A stretch of DNA of 64,000 bases from Cheilinus undulatus (GCF_018320785.1 NC_054885.1:6584921-6648920), one strand, 5' to 3'; positions 45,101 through 55,315 are shown, numbered from the stretch's first letter. The notes: a model not told the origin generated them from the letters alone. Translations and numbers: made by a program.

Positions 45101-48100
45101 ATGTGAAAAGGCAAAAAATTGGAAAAAGTGGCATAAAATGGGATAAAAGTGGCTAAAAGAAATAGCAAAAATGGTCATAAAACAGGAAAAAAGTGGTATT
45201 TAATGACAAAACTTAGCTTAAATGGATGAAAAGGGGCAAAAAATGGTAAAAAGGGGCAAAAAGTTTCCCTTTTTCTAAGGTTTTTCTGGGGGAATAATAT
45301 TTAAAGTTAAGACATACAAGAGCCACAAATAATCACAAAAGAGCCACACACTGAGTATCATTGTCTTAGCTGGATCAATAAGCTCAAAGAAAAGATACTG
45401 GATGAAGAATCAACCATAAGCAAAATCTGACCAATCAGATTCAGCTGCGTAAATTCTTGGCAGATCTCCTGTGCAGACATTTTGAGAGCTGAGAGGAAGA
45501 GTTGGGTTAGAAGTTATCAGGAGATACTCTTGAAATGACGCAGTAATGGATCACTCTGACTGCTGAGAACACCTCCTGTGTGCAGGAACAGAGTAATTAT
45601 CATTGTAAGCTGGCATAAGACAGCAGCTAAACACGCTACCAACACACACCACAGACAAATTAATTGCACTACTTAACTGTAGCGAAGCGCTGCTTCTTAG
45701 TTTGTCACCAGAGCAAAATGTAAATAATGGTCCCAATGACAAGTCAAACCGAGCAGAACTTCAGTAATTATAGAGCAGAGCGAGGGCATCTGTCACAAGA
45801 TAGAGCTGCATAATAACAATGTTTTCATGGATGTGGGTTTAAAATAGGTGGATGAAACTCTTCATAACACAAAAGCAGAAATTTGATGACATCTAGATAC
45901 GAGAAAAACAGACAGGATAATAAAGAGGGGTGTCATGATACTGAAAGTTCAAGCCTGTTTGATACCAACACAACGAAAAATCAAAGAAATTTCTGAGTTT
46001 AGATTCTAAAAATGAGGAAAAGTTAGTCACACTTTGTATATTTAATCTGAGTAAATAGAAAATGCAGTTTTGGAATGATGATTCCATTTATTAAGGGGAA
46101 AAAAACAACATCTTAACCAGCATGGCCCTACGTGGAAAAGTCATTCCCCTCTTAACCTAACGACTGGTCGTTCCTCCCCTGGCAGCAACAACTGACACAA
46201 GCATGACAGCTGACAATGAGACTTTCAAATCACTGTGAGGAAATTTTTTCCCACTTCTCTTTGGAGAATTATTTTATTCAGCCACACTGTGAGGTTTTCC
46301 AGCATGACCGGCCTGTTTGGGGGTCATCTCACTCAGATTTGAGTCCAGACTGACGAAGCCACTCCAAGATCTTTGGGGTTTTTTAAAGCCATTCAGATGT
46401 GGACTTGCTGGTTTGTTTGGGATCGTTGTTCTGCTTTCTTAGTTTTACTCCTGATGGAACGGGGAACACACCATCCAGAAAGTTCAACTTTTGTCTCGTC
46501 AGTCACCGAATGTTCCTAAAAGTCTTGGGGATCATCAAGATGTTTCTTGGCAAATGTGAGACGAGCCTTTGGTTTTTTGTTGTTGAATCAAGGACACATG
46601 GACCTGTAGGTCTTGATATCTTGTTCTGGACCTGGCTATTGAGAAGTGGAAGAAGATGCATGAATGGATGATGGATTCCTAGAAAAATGTGCTGTAATTT
46701 AATGTGTCTTGAATTTTTCTTAGAACATGTGCCAAAGAGTAAGCTGACATGTCCTTAAAGCAGCTGACTTTAGGATAAAAAGTACACAGTTTGCAGTTAA
46801 TCTCACCAGGATCCTCGCTGTCCAGCATATGAAGATTGTAAACAGAGGCATTTGTGTACAGTTCATCTCAGTAACAAGAACAGGTTAAAAGGTAGACTGC
46901 TAGTACGTGAAAGGAATCAGGACTTGTCTCTGTAGTAAAATCCTAGCCAAAGGTCAGTGGACACAGTCAGACAGAGGAGAGAGAGAGAATGGGTAATAAT
47001 ATCCATGAAAGGAGCCACAGGCTGGACATGAACTCAGGCTGCCCTCTTTGAGGACGACGGCCTCTGTGCACAGACTTAACCACTCAGAAACCAGGACCCT
47101 CATTCATGCATTTTAAACAGTGTTTTATTGTTACAAGCTGTGGTTGAAATAAGACGGAATATGTGCAGTTTTTTTTCTTGATAATGTCATTTATACAGAT
47201 AACAGAGAGTATGACTTTAAACAAGCCTGCCTGCAGATTTGGTGGAACCCCCGACATTTCCAGAGGAAATGATGATGATGATGATATCTGTGTGTGTGTT
47301 GGATCAGTAGCATTGGTGCTAGCATCCTGGCTAACTTTTACTTCATTTTGGAAAGTGTGCCGTACTATTATTGGGTTCTGATGTTAAAATAACTTATGTG
47401 TTCCATTTTTTAAACACTTTTAACTACTTTTTGCCATTTTTTAAAAATTATTTTGCACACTTTTTACCCATTTTTGCCACATTTTTACCCCCCCCCCCCC
47501 CCCCCCCATTTTTGGCTACTTTGAACATATTTTTGCCAGTTTAAAACCATTTTTGCTACTTTTAAAATCCCATTTCACTTTGTTTTTCACCAAATTTTGG
47601 AAATGCTAGCTATTTTTGCCACTTTTTGAGGACCAATTTTCTTCATTTTGCCCACCTTTTACCCATTTTTACTTCACTTTAACTCCTTTGTACCCCCATC
47701 CCCATTTTTGCTACTTCAGAGATGTTTTTGCCACTTTGACACAATTTTTGCTCTTTCAAAATTCCACTTTACTACATTTTCAACCCATTTTTGGCACATT
47801 TTTACCCCCCGCCACAATTTTTGCTACTTTGAACACATCTTTGCCAGTTTTAACCAATTTTTTCTAATTTTAAAATCCCATTTCACTTCTTTTTTCAGAA
47901 ATGTTAACTATTTTGCCCCCTTTTTGAAGATTTTTAACCATTTTTCTTCATTTTGCCCACCTTTTACCCATTTTTGTTACACCCCCCCTGTTTTCTACAT
48001 TAAAGATGTTTTTGCCACTTTGAACCAGTTTTTGCTCTTTTTTAAATTCCATTTTATTACATTTTCAACCCATTTTTGCCACTTTTGACTAATTTTTACC

Positions 48101-51100
48101 ACTTTTGTAACACTTTAAGTCACTTTTTAACCCTTTTCATTTATTTTGTACACCTTTCACCTGTTGTTTGGCTTCTTATCCCCTTTTTATCACCTCCCAC
48201 ACACATTTTTGCCATTTTTGACCTATTTTTGCTTCTTAAATTTCCCATTTCAATACATTATCAATCAATTTTGCCACTTTTAACTGATTTTTGCCACTTT
48301 TAAACACATGTTGAACCCTTTCCTGTCCACTTTTGAACAATTTTTCCACTTTCTGCCTATTTCTTCCTCATCTTTGCCACTTTTTAATCCTCTTTCACCA
48401 CATTTTCTGCCTATTTTTGCCACTTTTAGGCAACTTTGCCGCTTAAATCACCTCCTCCACTCTTTCTGCTTATTGTTGCCTCTGTTAACCAATTTGTGCC
48501 CTTATTAACCCTTCTTCATCACAGCTTAACTTTTCTGGTCTCTTGTATATAAGTCAACACATCGTCTGCATAAGGTTCAACTCTGCTGCAGCTTCTTAAG
48601 GATTTCTCATAGAAATGATGTGAAGAAAAATCAAATGTCATCTTGATATTTGATTCCAGGTTGTGAAAGTATTGAACAAAGACATAAAGAGACGTAGACT
48701 ATCAAATAAAACAGAATATATCCCATCAGTGGATTGAGAAGCTGTTGTAAAACTTGCATCAGTGACCAGATTCCTTCCAAACCCATTAAAACTGTTGCTC
48801 AGCAGCACACATTAGCCCCACTTAATCATATTTAATGCATAACTGTTGCATCATATTAGCTCTGTGTATCTGGGGGATGGGGAGAATCATGCATGTGTGT
48901 CTGTGTGTGCGCTGTTATGTAAGAGCGTACGTCTCCTAGCCATTATTTTCTGAAGGCTGACTGCACACTGCAGCGCAGAAGAAATTAAATCAGATCAGTG
49001 TAAGTATGCTTCATCTGCATCTTATTATTTGGCAGCCCACATCACATTCGCACAGCACACACACACCCACACACTGAAGCCCTGCGAGTAGAAACCCCGC
49101 CGGTTCAAGATTTCACCCCCCTGGGAGCAGAAAGTCGACATCATGTGTGAGAGGTGAATCATATCTGAGCTCCATCTCTGCTCCTCTCTAGGATGAGGGA
49201 AATAAAACAGCTTTAGTGTGTGTGTGTGGTTTTATGAAGGCAGTGTTTGTGCATCTGTGCGTGCCACAGCGTGTGGGCTTGTTTGGCCTGCTGATGCCTG
49301 AACCTTTCCCCTTTATCCCTGACTTTACCCTCCCAGGATAGCGTCAGCTTCGAGGTGCGGAGGTACGATGCTGCCAAATACGCCACCATCTCCTCTGAGG
49401 GGAGAACCTTCGACCAGGTGACGGGGGAGCTGATCAGGAAGCTGCTCATGTACATCGGAGGGAGCAATGAACAAGGTGAGTTAAGGACAGAAAACTACAA
49501 GAGATACTGTATGTACAGCCATATTTTGTACTGTCTTTAATGTTTTGGAAGCCAAAATAAGCCCACATATCTGTTATGAATGCAGCAGAAGCCGCTCTGT
49601 TGGGTAAGCACGAGTGACCGGCTCGCTCAGACCACTGAAAATGCTGTAGTACATATGCCAAGCCTACACCTGGTGCTGTACTGCTGCCACAGAAATGCAC
49701 CAAACGAGAAAAGAAGATCACAGAAAACTGACACAAACTTTCTTCTAGTTGTCCTTCTGGTTGTTCTCCTTGTTGGATTTAAGAATATATGGTTATGTGT
49801 TTCGCGATGGTGGTAAAGGAGCATCCGATTTTGCTGTAAAGGCCATAACAAGCTCAGTAGCTTCTGCAGCACGAACACAACGCTGTAATCCGCCATCGTT
49901 GTTTTGGTTGGACCCACGCAGGCGTCTCAAGGGAGCTACGCTGTGTGTGACGTAATCGTTTCAAGAAAGATGCGGCTAGCCATCCACACGGAGATGAAAC
50001 AGTAGTCGTTTTCGGATTTGTGCACTCTGGGACCCGTTTTCAAAAAGTATCATTTACAGTCACCCAAAACGCTGTTTCCATGTGGGTGAAACGCCGATAC
50101 GACAAAAAACTTTTGCGCATACTCCTGAATTCGTCTCCGTGTGGACAGGGCCTTAGGATCACAAGATCACTGGAGAACAACAAGTTCATAGCAGATTATT
50201 TTCCCGTCATGGGTTGATTTGCCGTTCAGTTTGACATAACTGCATTATTTTATTGCTTCTGCCATGGGGGAGTACAGAAAAATGTTTGTTTTATGCAAAG
50301 GGTGTGTGGTTTCAAGTCAAATTCTGTGTTGTAAAAGTCAACTTTTCCTTGCCAATAGTGCCATAGGAGCTCTGTGAGCCACCGGCCTGTTGCTTGTGTC
50401 ACAGAATGAGACTCGATGTTGATGTAGTGATGATTTACCATCAAGAGTCTGTGTATTGTGTTGTATTTTGAAGTTGACTAGTTATTTTGTTTTTCCGGCT
50501 GTTTGGGTCGATCTGCTCTACGGGGATTGACACGTTTTGGTAGTGGCTGTTGCTGAAATTAGACCTATCTCCAGTGCAGCAGAGTGGACCGGTGCTTCTG
50601 GGTTGCCGGAGCGTGGGATTGCATGGATTGACTGGGAGCAATTTGCTCCACAGCGCACTGTTACATGGAGCTTTTTGCAAACTCCAAGCAGACTTTCATG
50701 GCTTTTGCACTGACCTGCTATAAAGCCCAGATCAGTGGAGGGCTGCAGTGACGGGTGTCCTTCTGGAACTCTGTACCATCTCCATCAGGATCTCTGGAGC
50801 TCAGTCAGAGTGACCATCAGGTTCTTGGTCACCTCTCTTACTCAGGCCCTTATCTGCCGATTGCTCAGTTTGACCAGGCGACGAGCTTTTAGAAAAGTCC
50901 TGGTTGTGCCAAACTTCTTCCATTTGAGAATTTTGGAGGCCACTGTACTCTTAGGAGCCTTCAGTACAGTAGAACTTTTTTGTAGCCTTCCCCAGATCTG
51001 TGCCTGTCAAACAGTCCTGTCTCTGAGCTCTGCAGGCATTTCCTTTGACCTCATGGCTTTGTTTTTGCTCTGATATGCATTGCCAGCTGTGAGGTGGACA

Positions 51101-53010
51101 GGTGGACTCAATCAAGGATGTAGAAACATCTCAGAAAAGATTTTGAGAAATTGGACGAACCTGAGCTAAATTTACAGTTTGTCTAAATACTTATTTCAAT
51201 GTGATATTTCAGTTTTTTATTTTTAATAAATTTGCAAAAATTTCTAAAATTCTGTTTTCACTTTGTCTTGATGGGGCACTTAGTGTAGATTAATGAGAAT
51301 AAAAATGAATTTTTTTGACTGTAGCATCAGGCTGCAACATAAAAAAAATTAGAAAGAAAGAAGGGGGTCTGAATACTTTCTGAATGCACTGTATATAGCA
51401 TATAAAACTCATAACTCATAACTTTTATGCAAATTGATTTCATTCTGTGTTTGTATTTTTACATTTATTGATAAAAATATACCAGTTTGATTCATTTTGA
51501 ACTTTGTTTTAAATGCATTTTGCAACCCTCACTTTGGATCAATGCATTAAACAATATCTAAATCTTTATTTATTGTGTTTTATGGTCAAGTTCTGTAGTT
51601 TTGGCCTTCTTCTACTGGTATGTTTGCATTTAAAAAACACATTTTCTGCTTTGTTGCTTTATTAATGTTGAATCTAAAGGTTTAAGGCGATACAGCTGAC
51701 TAATGACCCTAAAAATAGTATCAACATATGTTTGGTTTTGAAGCACATCCTCATTTGGAATAAACAGAAGGTTGATGTTGAATCACGCACAGATTTATGT
51801 TATTTGAGGTCATGTTTCTCCACTTCTCTGTCTGGAAAATTCAGCCTTAGGCAAGTAAAAATGCAATCTGCCGACTGTGCCTCAGCGCAGAATCATCTTT
51901 TGATTTGTTTTCTGTTTATAGAAGTACAAAATTAATTGCCCTGACTATCATTGTCGTTATTCTCAGAATCTCTCCATCTACACGTCAGATTTCTGCTTCA
52001 CTGGATGTTGTTCTCTGTTTGTTTTCCACTCTCTTCAAACTCTAACTCAGCTCTGCATCTTCTGCAGGCGAGGCCATGGGGACAGCCGCTCCCCTCATCA
52101 TCACCGTGTACCCCCGCAATGATGGCGTTCTGTCTCGCCGCCTGATGGTTGGTATCCGCATACCCTCGACCTACCAGCAGAGCCCCCCCACTCCCACTGA
52201 CACCGCCATCAGGATTGAGGAGCGGCCTGGCATGACTGTCTACGCTCTGTAGGTCTCATCTTAACCGTTTCAAGCTGAACTTTCTGTTAAAGCTCTCAAA
52301 AGAGTATCATGGATGTGTGAGCTCTCCTGATGTGTTAGGATTTATTTTGCTGACATTACCCAGCCTGACCTGAATGCACAAGCAGCTTTTCTATTTTTGG
52401 AGGCCGTGGTTATGAAGTTCGGCCTCCTGCAGGGCTGTGGTGGTCCAGCAGGTCCTCGGGCAGGGTAGCTCGACCTCATTGTTTGAATATCAGTGTGCCT
52501 GTGTGCCCTCTGGAGCTCGGTTTAATGTTAGAGAGACAGCAGAAGCAGTAAAAGGTCTGCTTAGATAAACTAAGGCTGGCTACACTCTGGAGCTGCATGG
52601 TTAATTGAATTTTTAATGTGATAATGATTCTGGCCATTCATGATCACAGAAACATGATTGACTAGAACAGAGCTCAACAGCATGGTTCTCTGCAAAGTAC
52701 TGGCATCAAACATGTTTTATGTTTAAGAACTGGGTCCCGGTCACTGCAGGGGGGAAAATCAGGCCCCAAATTGTCAGCCAGCCGAACACAAATCATCAGA
52801 CTAATTTAAATTCTCTCTGTTTTCATTCTCAGGCAGTTTGGAGGCTTTGCAGGAGAGAGCGAGTACCGAGCAGAGGCCTTACGTTTGACTAAGACCCTCG
52901 GTGAGACGGCCCCTTTTCAGCGTAAACAGTACTTCTGCTGCAGCTACGACCCGCCACTCAAGCCTTACGGACGCCGCAACGAGGTGTGGTTTCTACAGGA
53001 AGAGCCATAG
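33050..53010 (+). CDS. hebp1: HEBP1, haem-binding protein 1 (SOUL family), four exons
   Basis: Cytosolic haem- and porphyrin-binding protein (p22HBP/SOUL family). The CDS joins 33,050-33,127, 49,337-49,475, 52,068-52,248 and 52,833-53,010, giving 191 residues against 189 in human HEBP1. Start MFGMIKNSLFGNTEETEYKL parallels the mammalian N-terminus. The SOUL domain fills about residues 25-190: FEVRRYDAAKYATI, then LLMYIGGSNEQGEAMG, then PLIITVYPRN, RRLMVGIRIPSTYQ, IRIEERPGMTVYALQFGGFA, and the C-terminal YDPPLKPYGRRNEVWF. Introns are phase 0, 1 and 2, all GT/AG. No stop or frameshift. Intron 1 is 16.2 kb and full of transposons. Assignment to HEBP1 over HEBP2 rests on the N-terminus and the PYGRRNE ending. 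Confidence 0.95.
34200..34425 (+). repeat. Repeat G, copy 1
   Basis: TGAATATTTTAACCCGTGCC, CCAGGTTATGTTATG, CACTGTTGTTTAAAAGGGTC and the following 100 bp match 37,855-38,090 in order. Distance is 3.7 kb, same orientation. Confidence 0.75.
34744..35098 (+). mobile_element. 355-bp hAT-like MITE
   Basis: TIRs TAGGGATGCACGATATT (left) and AATATTGTGCATCCCTA (right) pair at 16 of 17 positions. Flanking 8-mers ATTTCAAC (34,736-34,743) and ATTTTAAC (35,099-35,106) match at 7 of 8, as expected of a hAT target duplication. No coding capacity. Confidence 0.88.
35745..35945 (+). repeat. Dispersed repeat F, copy 2
   Basis: CATGACCTTGACCTTTAACC, TGACCTCCAAAATAATACCA, GTTTGAGGAAAAACCCTCAA and GAGCCTTGGGGGACGCCT. 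Longest of the three copies. An internal direct repeat (AAAGTTTGAGGAAAAACCCT) also appears at 35,679 and 35,838. Confidence 0.65.
36780..36885. repeat. Poly(T)/CT tract and hAT-like right end
   Basis: T-rich run with a TTCTTCTTC core at 36,791-36,824, then CCCCACATTGAGAACCAGTG, which resembles a hAT right terminus (compare GATTGAGAACCACTG at 12,550). Confidence 0.5.
37105..37290 (-). repeat. SINE, minus strand, variant head
   Basis: The reverse complement starts with a tRNA-like head, TTGGCTCAGTTGGCAGAGCA, and a B-box-like region near GGTCGCGGGATCATTTCTC. It then carries the same kind of body (TCTCCCTCTCTCCATGACTC, CTGTCTCTCTTCAGCTGTCC) and an A-rich tail. The head differs from the other copies, so it may be a second SINE subfamily sharing the body. 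Confidence 0.65.
37855..38110 (+). repeat. Repeat G, copy 2
   Basis: Partner of 34,200-34,425, with an extra 24 bp near 37,890. Confidence 0.75.
38872..39647 (+). mobile_element. 776-bp non-autonomous hAT-like element
   Basis: Left end CAGAGGTAATCAACT; the right end on the minus strand is CAGGGGTCACTAACTGGCGA. Flanking 8-mers CTATAAAG (38,864-38,871) and CTATATAG (39,648-39,655) match at 7 of 8. The right part holds repeated GGGTCCGGGTCCAGG phrases typical of a fish hAT family recognised from memory. A CTTT-rich microsatellite sits at 39,280-39,335. No transposase. Confidence 0.82.
39745..39970 (+). repeat. Dispersed repeat F, copy 3
   Basis: ATGACCTTGACCTTTGACAT, AATGTTTGATGAAAATCCCT, GAATTCTAAAGATTTTGGA, and GAGCCCTGTGGAACACCATT, the last also found at about 24,391. 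Diverged and with an insertion. Confidence 0.5.
41733..42310 (+). mobile_element. 578-bp hAT-like element nested in a Tc/mariner copy
   Basis: Left end TAGTGTTGTACTCAAGACCA; right end on the minus strand TAGTGACGTAGTACTCAAGA. An exact 8-bp duplication, GCTAGTAC, flanks it (41,725-41,732 and 42,311-42,318). Removing the element and one duplication restores the Tc/mariner reading GGTGCTAGTACCATGATTGG. The ends are rich in CAAGACCAAGACC. No transposase, so it is non-autonomous. Confidence 0.93.
43037..44019 (-). mobile_element. Insertion in the Tc/mariner copy; contains inverted repeats
   Basis: Fills the gap in the split Tc/mariner transposase. 43,020-43,086 and 43,263-43,330 are inverted copies of each other (GTCACTTCCTGCCCCACA on the minus strand, GTCACTTCCAGCCCCACA on the plus). 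43,380-43,720 is an inverted match to 495-880. Two further blocks with TAGCTACATCCAAGCTAA (43,690 and 43,877) form an internal direct repeat. Family and exact ends are not resolved. Confidence 0.5.
44486..45363 (+). mobile_element. hAT-like element carrying a minisatellite
   Basis: Left end CAGTGTTACTAAACCCAGC; the right end on the minus strand is CAATGATACTCAGTGTGTGG. Subterminal AAAGAGCCA phrases lie near both ends (44,510 and 45,339). Flanking 8-mers TCTGAGAT (44,478-44,485) and TCTTAGCT (45,364-45,371) match at 6 of 8. The interior is almost entirely the GTGGCAAAAATGGG minisatellite. Confidence 0.65.
44560..45265 (-). repeat. Degenerate TTTTTGCCACTTTT minisatellite, array 2 (inverted)
   Basis: About 700 bp of AAAAGTGGCAAAAATGGGCA phrases, the reverse complement of arrays 1 and 3. 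It lies inside the hAT-like termini at 44,486 and 45,363. Within it, a higher-order block with AGTGGTATTTAATGACAAAA recurs at about 44,825, 44,938 (diverged), 45,048 (diverged) and 45,191, a period near 115-125 bp. Confidence 0.85.
46105..46620 (-). pseudogene. Tc1-like transposase remnant, minus strand
   Basis: Minus-strand translation gives AKKHLDDPQDF, then VTDETKVELSGWC, a Tc1 motif around the first catalytic Asp. After a large deletion follow fragments matching the C-terminal part (SLIVS..., V.C.Q.). The segment runs into a TIR-like GACTTTTCCACGTAGGG at about 46,122-46,138. A different Tc1 lineage from the 884-1825 copy. Stops and deletions throughout. Confidence 0.7.
46960..47097 (-). 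repeat. tRNA-derived SINE, minus strand
   Basis: The reverse complement reads TTTCTGAGTGGTTAAGTC (A-box), CAGCCTGAGTTCATGTCCAG (B-box region), then CCTGTGGCTCCTTTCATGGA and CTCTCCTCTGTCTGACTG. Tail lost. Confidence 0.75.
47400..48520 (+). repeat. Degenerate TTTTTGCCACTTTT minisatellite, array 3
   Basis: The longest array, about 1.1 kb, with TTTTTGCCACTTTGA and ACCCATTTTTGCCAC phrases. A pure C20 run lies at 47,488-47,507. Blocks of about 275-300 bp repeat at a higher level: TTCATTTTGCCCACCTTTTA occurs at 47,641 and 47,948, and ATGTTTTTGCCACTTTGA at 47,721 and 48,006. Open frames are artefacts. Confidence 0.88.
49337..49475 (+). CDS. hebp1: hebp1 exon 2
   Basis: Acceptor CCTCCCAG|GATAGC; encodes DSVSFEVRRYDAAKYATISS to YIGGSNEQ plus one base; donor AAG|GTGAGT, phase 1. 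Start of the SOUL domain. Confidence 0.95.
49790..50154 (-). mobile_element. MITE-like repeat, right terminus clear
   Basis: The minus strand begins AAGGCCCTGTCCACACGGAG and contains GTTTCATCTCCGTGTGGATG internally, a family common in fishes. The left partner end was not located, so the boundary at 49,790 is approximate. Confidence 0.55.
50735..51390 (-). mobile_element. Tc1/mariner-like element, one end preserved
   Basis: The minus strand begins CAGTGCATTCAGAAAGTATT, then CAGACCCCC, at 51,390 next to TA (51,391-51,392), the terminus of a fish Tc1/mariner family recognised from memory. The body (GTGCCCCATCAAGACAAAGT, CTGAGATGTTTCTACATCCT, and on to CCTGATGGAGATGGTACAGA) also fits. The opposite terminus is missing. 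The 112-codon plus frame across it is antisense. Confidence 0.75.
52068..52248 (+). CDS. hebp1: hebp1 exon 3
   Basis: Acceptor TTCTGCAG|GCGAGG completes the split Gly codon; encodes EAMGTAAPLIITVYPRNDGV through RIEERPGMTVYA plus CT; donor CT|GTAGGT. An in-frame TAG at 52,250-52,252, just past the exon end, is intronic. Confidence 0.95.
52249..52832 (+). other. hebp1 intron 3 (584 bp)
   Basis: No element recognised. Donor GTAGGT, acceptor TTCTCAG. Confidence 0.9.
52833..53010 (+). CDS. hebp1: hebp1 exon 4 (coding part)
   Basis: Completes the Leu codon (CT|G); encodes QFGGFAGESEYRAEALRLTK, FQRKQYFCCSYDPPLKPYGR and RNEVWFLQEEP with TAG at 53,008-53,010. Confidence 0.95.
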
Positions 53011-53117
53011 GAGGCGTCCAATCAGATCTCATCATACTGAAATATTAACTCAACCTGACATACCCTTCACTACTGACAGTCCTGTAGCCTTTGACAGTTA
53101 CTGAGCAATATGGTGAG

Positions 53118-53123
53118 ATTAAA
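53118..53123 (+). terminator. Candidate proximal hebp1 poly(A) signal
   Basis: ATTAAA 108 bp after the stop. It has only a weak GT-rich follower. A better signal lies at 55,310, beyond the satellite. Confidence 0.35.
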
Positions 53124-53300
53124 GAGCAGACAGAGAGATTACCCATGATGCCTTTACCCAGCTGATCTTCAGGGCCCCGGTTGTTCAAATGGTTTAATCT
53201 GGATCAGAATGGAGGATGCTGGGGTCAGGTCCAGGAACTTTTGGTCCCATTTTTTAAGACAAAATGGATTCAAAAACCCTGATTCACATTGAGATTTGAA

Positions 53301-54539
53301 GATGCGATACAATACAATGTGATGTGATGCGACATGATATAATACCATCAAAACAAAACGATACGTTACAATACATTTGGATACCATACAATACGATGCA
53401 GTGCAATACAATGTGATGCAATACAACCCGAAACAATACGATACAATACGATATGATACAATACGATACGATACAACACAGTACGATATGATGATACAAT
53501 ATACCATGTAATACAAGGTGATACAATACAATATGATATAATACAAAACAATACAATACGATACTATACAATTCTATACGATACAGTGGGATATGATACG
53601 ATATGATACGATATGATACAATACAATACGATACGGAACGATACAATACAGTACAGTACATTATGATACAATACAATAGGATACGATACAATACAATAAG
53701 ATACAATGCCATGTGATATGATATGATACGAAACAACACAATACGATACGATACAATACAATATGAAACGATAAGATACAATATGATACGATACGATAGG
53801 ATATAATACAAAAGATATGATACGATACAATAAATACGATTTAATACTATACGATAAGATACAATATGTTACATACGATAAATTTGATACAATACATACG
53901 ATACGATGAAATTTCATACAATTCGATTCGGTATGATATAATACAATACGATGTAATACAATATGATGCAATACAGTACGACATGATACAATACAACTTG
54001 ATACAATATGATATGAAATGATATTATACAATAAGATACAGTGTGACAATATGATGCTATACAGTATGACCCAACATGATATGAAACAATGCCATACAAT
54101 ATGATGGGATACGATATTATACAATTCAATACTATACAGAACAGTAGGAAGATACAGTAGGATATGATACAGTAGGATATGATACAATTTGATATGTTAC
54201 AATACAGTGCAATACAATACGTTACAATATGACCTGATACAATACAATGCGACACAGTACAATTTGGTCTGCAATTATACAATATGATACAGTTCAATGC
54301 AATGGGTATGATACAGTATGATTTTATAAAATATGATGCAATGCAATACATATGATACGATTTGATACAGTACAACACGACACAGTAATATGCAATACAA
54401 TACGATTCAATACAATATGATACAATTCAATACAATACAATGACATTTGTTAGAGGACAATACAGTGCGATACAATAAGATACATTATGCCACGGTATGA
54501 TATGAGATGATATGATAAGACACAGCATGATACAATACT
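53301..54539. repeat. Degenerate GATAC/AATAC pentanucleotide satellite
   Basis: 1.24 kb built from 5-bp units of the form (G/A)ATAC or (G/A)ATAT with frequent single-base changes. The minus strand reads GTATC/GTATT, which contains no stop in any frame, so long overlapping open frames (up to 207 codons, Tyr/Ile/Val/Ser-rich) cover it. They are not genes. It starts 290 bp after the hebp1 stop codon. Confidence 0.97.
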
Positions 54540-55309
54540 TGATTGTCCGCTTAGCAAAATTGTATCCGAGTGCTGCACAAATTTAGCAACACATAATTGA
54601 GGTTTTAATGAGACAATATCTAGGATTAGGTTCCCTTACTTTTCCTGATTGAGATGATTTTGCACTCCTTGATGTCATCATGTCAATATCTAATCTAATC
54701 TGATACCTTTAAACAGATTTGACTAGATTACCTTTGAACGACCGGGCCCTTCTTATCAGACAAATACAACTGTGGGGTATTATAGAATTTAACACCAGTG
54801 CAGTAGCTGCATCTCTTAGTTTTATTTAGAGTTAAGAATTATAAGGTGACAGAAAATAGATCCTAATCATCATTAACTGAACAAAACAGATTTATGATTT
54901 TTTATTGTTGTAAATGGTTGATTTAGTCCCAGTAAGAACACACATAGGGCTTTAAATGTCTTCAACATGCTGACGGCTACAGAGAAATCTAAAGAATCGA
55001 TGTTATAAACATGATAGAAAAGCACATTATCTTCATCAGCTGTGAGGAGCTATGAAATACAGGAGTCGAGCCATACGGTAGATCTAGTTTTATCAATTTA
55101 AAGCTGTAGTTTGTATTTATCTACCTTTAAGTGTTGTGAACTTTGTGTTTCCATGTTTGTGTGGATATTTTGTGTGTTAGTGCATGACAAAGCTGTCTTT
55201 ATTTATTTATTCGGACTCCTGAGGCTGTTTGATGCGATACTTCTGTACAGTTTGACTTTCAGTGAAAAGAGTGAATACAGCATTGAGCTTTGATAGTGTT
55301 TCATTACAT
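54540..55309. other. Possible distal hebp1 3' UTR
   Basis: AT-rich unique sequence between the satellite and a good poly(A) signal; no coding frame. It may be 3' UTR or intergenic. Confidence 0.4.
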
Positions 55310-55315
55310 AATAAA
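55310..55315 (+). terminator. Candidate distal hebp1 poly(A) signal
   Basis: AATAAA followed within 30 bp by GTGAGTCACTCTGGCTGTCT and TTCTGTTTTC, a good GT/T-rich downstream element. Using it would give hebp1 a 2.3-kb 3' UTR that includes the satellite. Confidence 0.45.

Larger units (their letters stand above)
33128..49336 (+). other. hebp1 intron 1 (16.2 kb)
   Basis: Repeat-dense; the recognised elements are listed separately. Stretches with nothing recognised: 33,130-33,630, 36,000-36,650, 40,000-41,500, 45,400-46,090 and 48,530-49,330. At 33,640-34,095 fragments such as TTAATCGCAATTAATTGCAT and ATTAATATTGACAGGCCT look like a decayed hAT family. Confidence 0.85.
49476..52067 (+). other. 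hebp1 intron 2 (2.6 kb)
   Basis: Holds a MITE-like region at about 49,790-50,154 and a Tc/mariner-like element at about 50,735-51,390. The remaining sequence is AT-rich with nothing recognised. Confidence 0.85.

Noticed and set aside
50735-51073. 112-codon plus-strand ORF in hebp1 intron 2
   Set aside because: It is antisense to the Tc1/mariner-like element ending at 51,390.
53169-54378. Overlapping minus-strand ORFs of 125-207 codons rich in Tyr, Ile, Val, Ser
   Set aside because: The GTATC/GTATT repeat has no stop codon in any frame; these are composition artefacts of the satellite.
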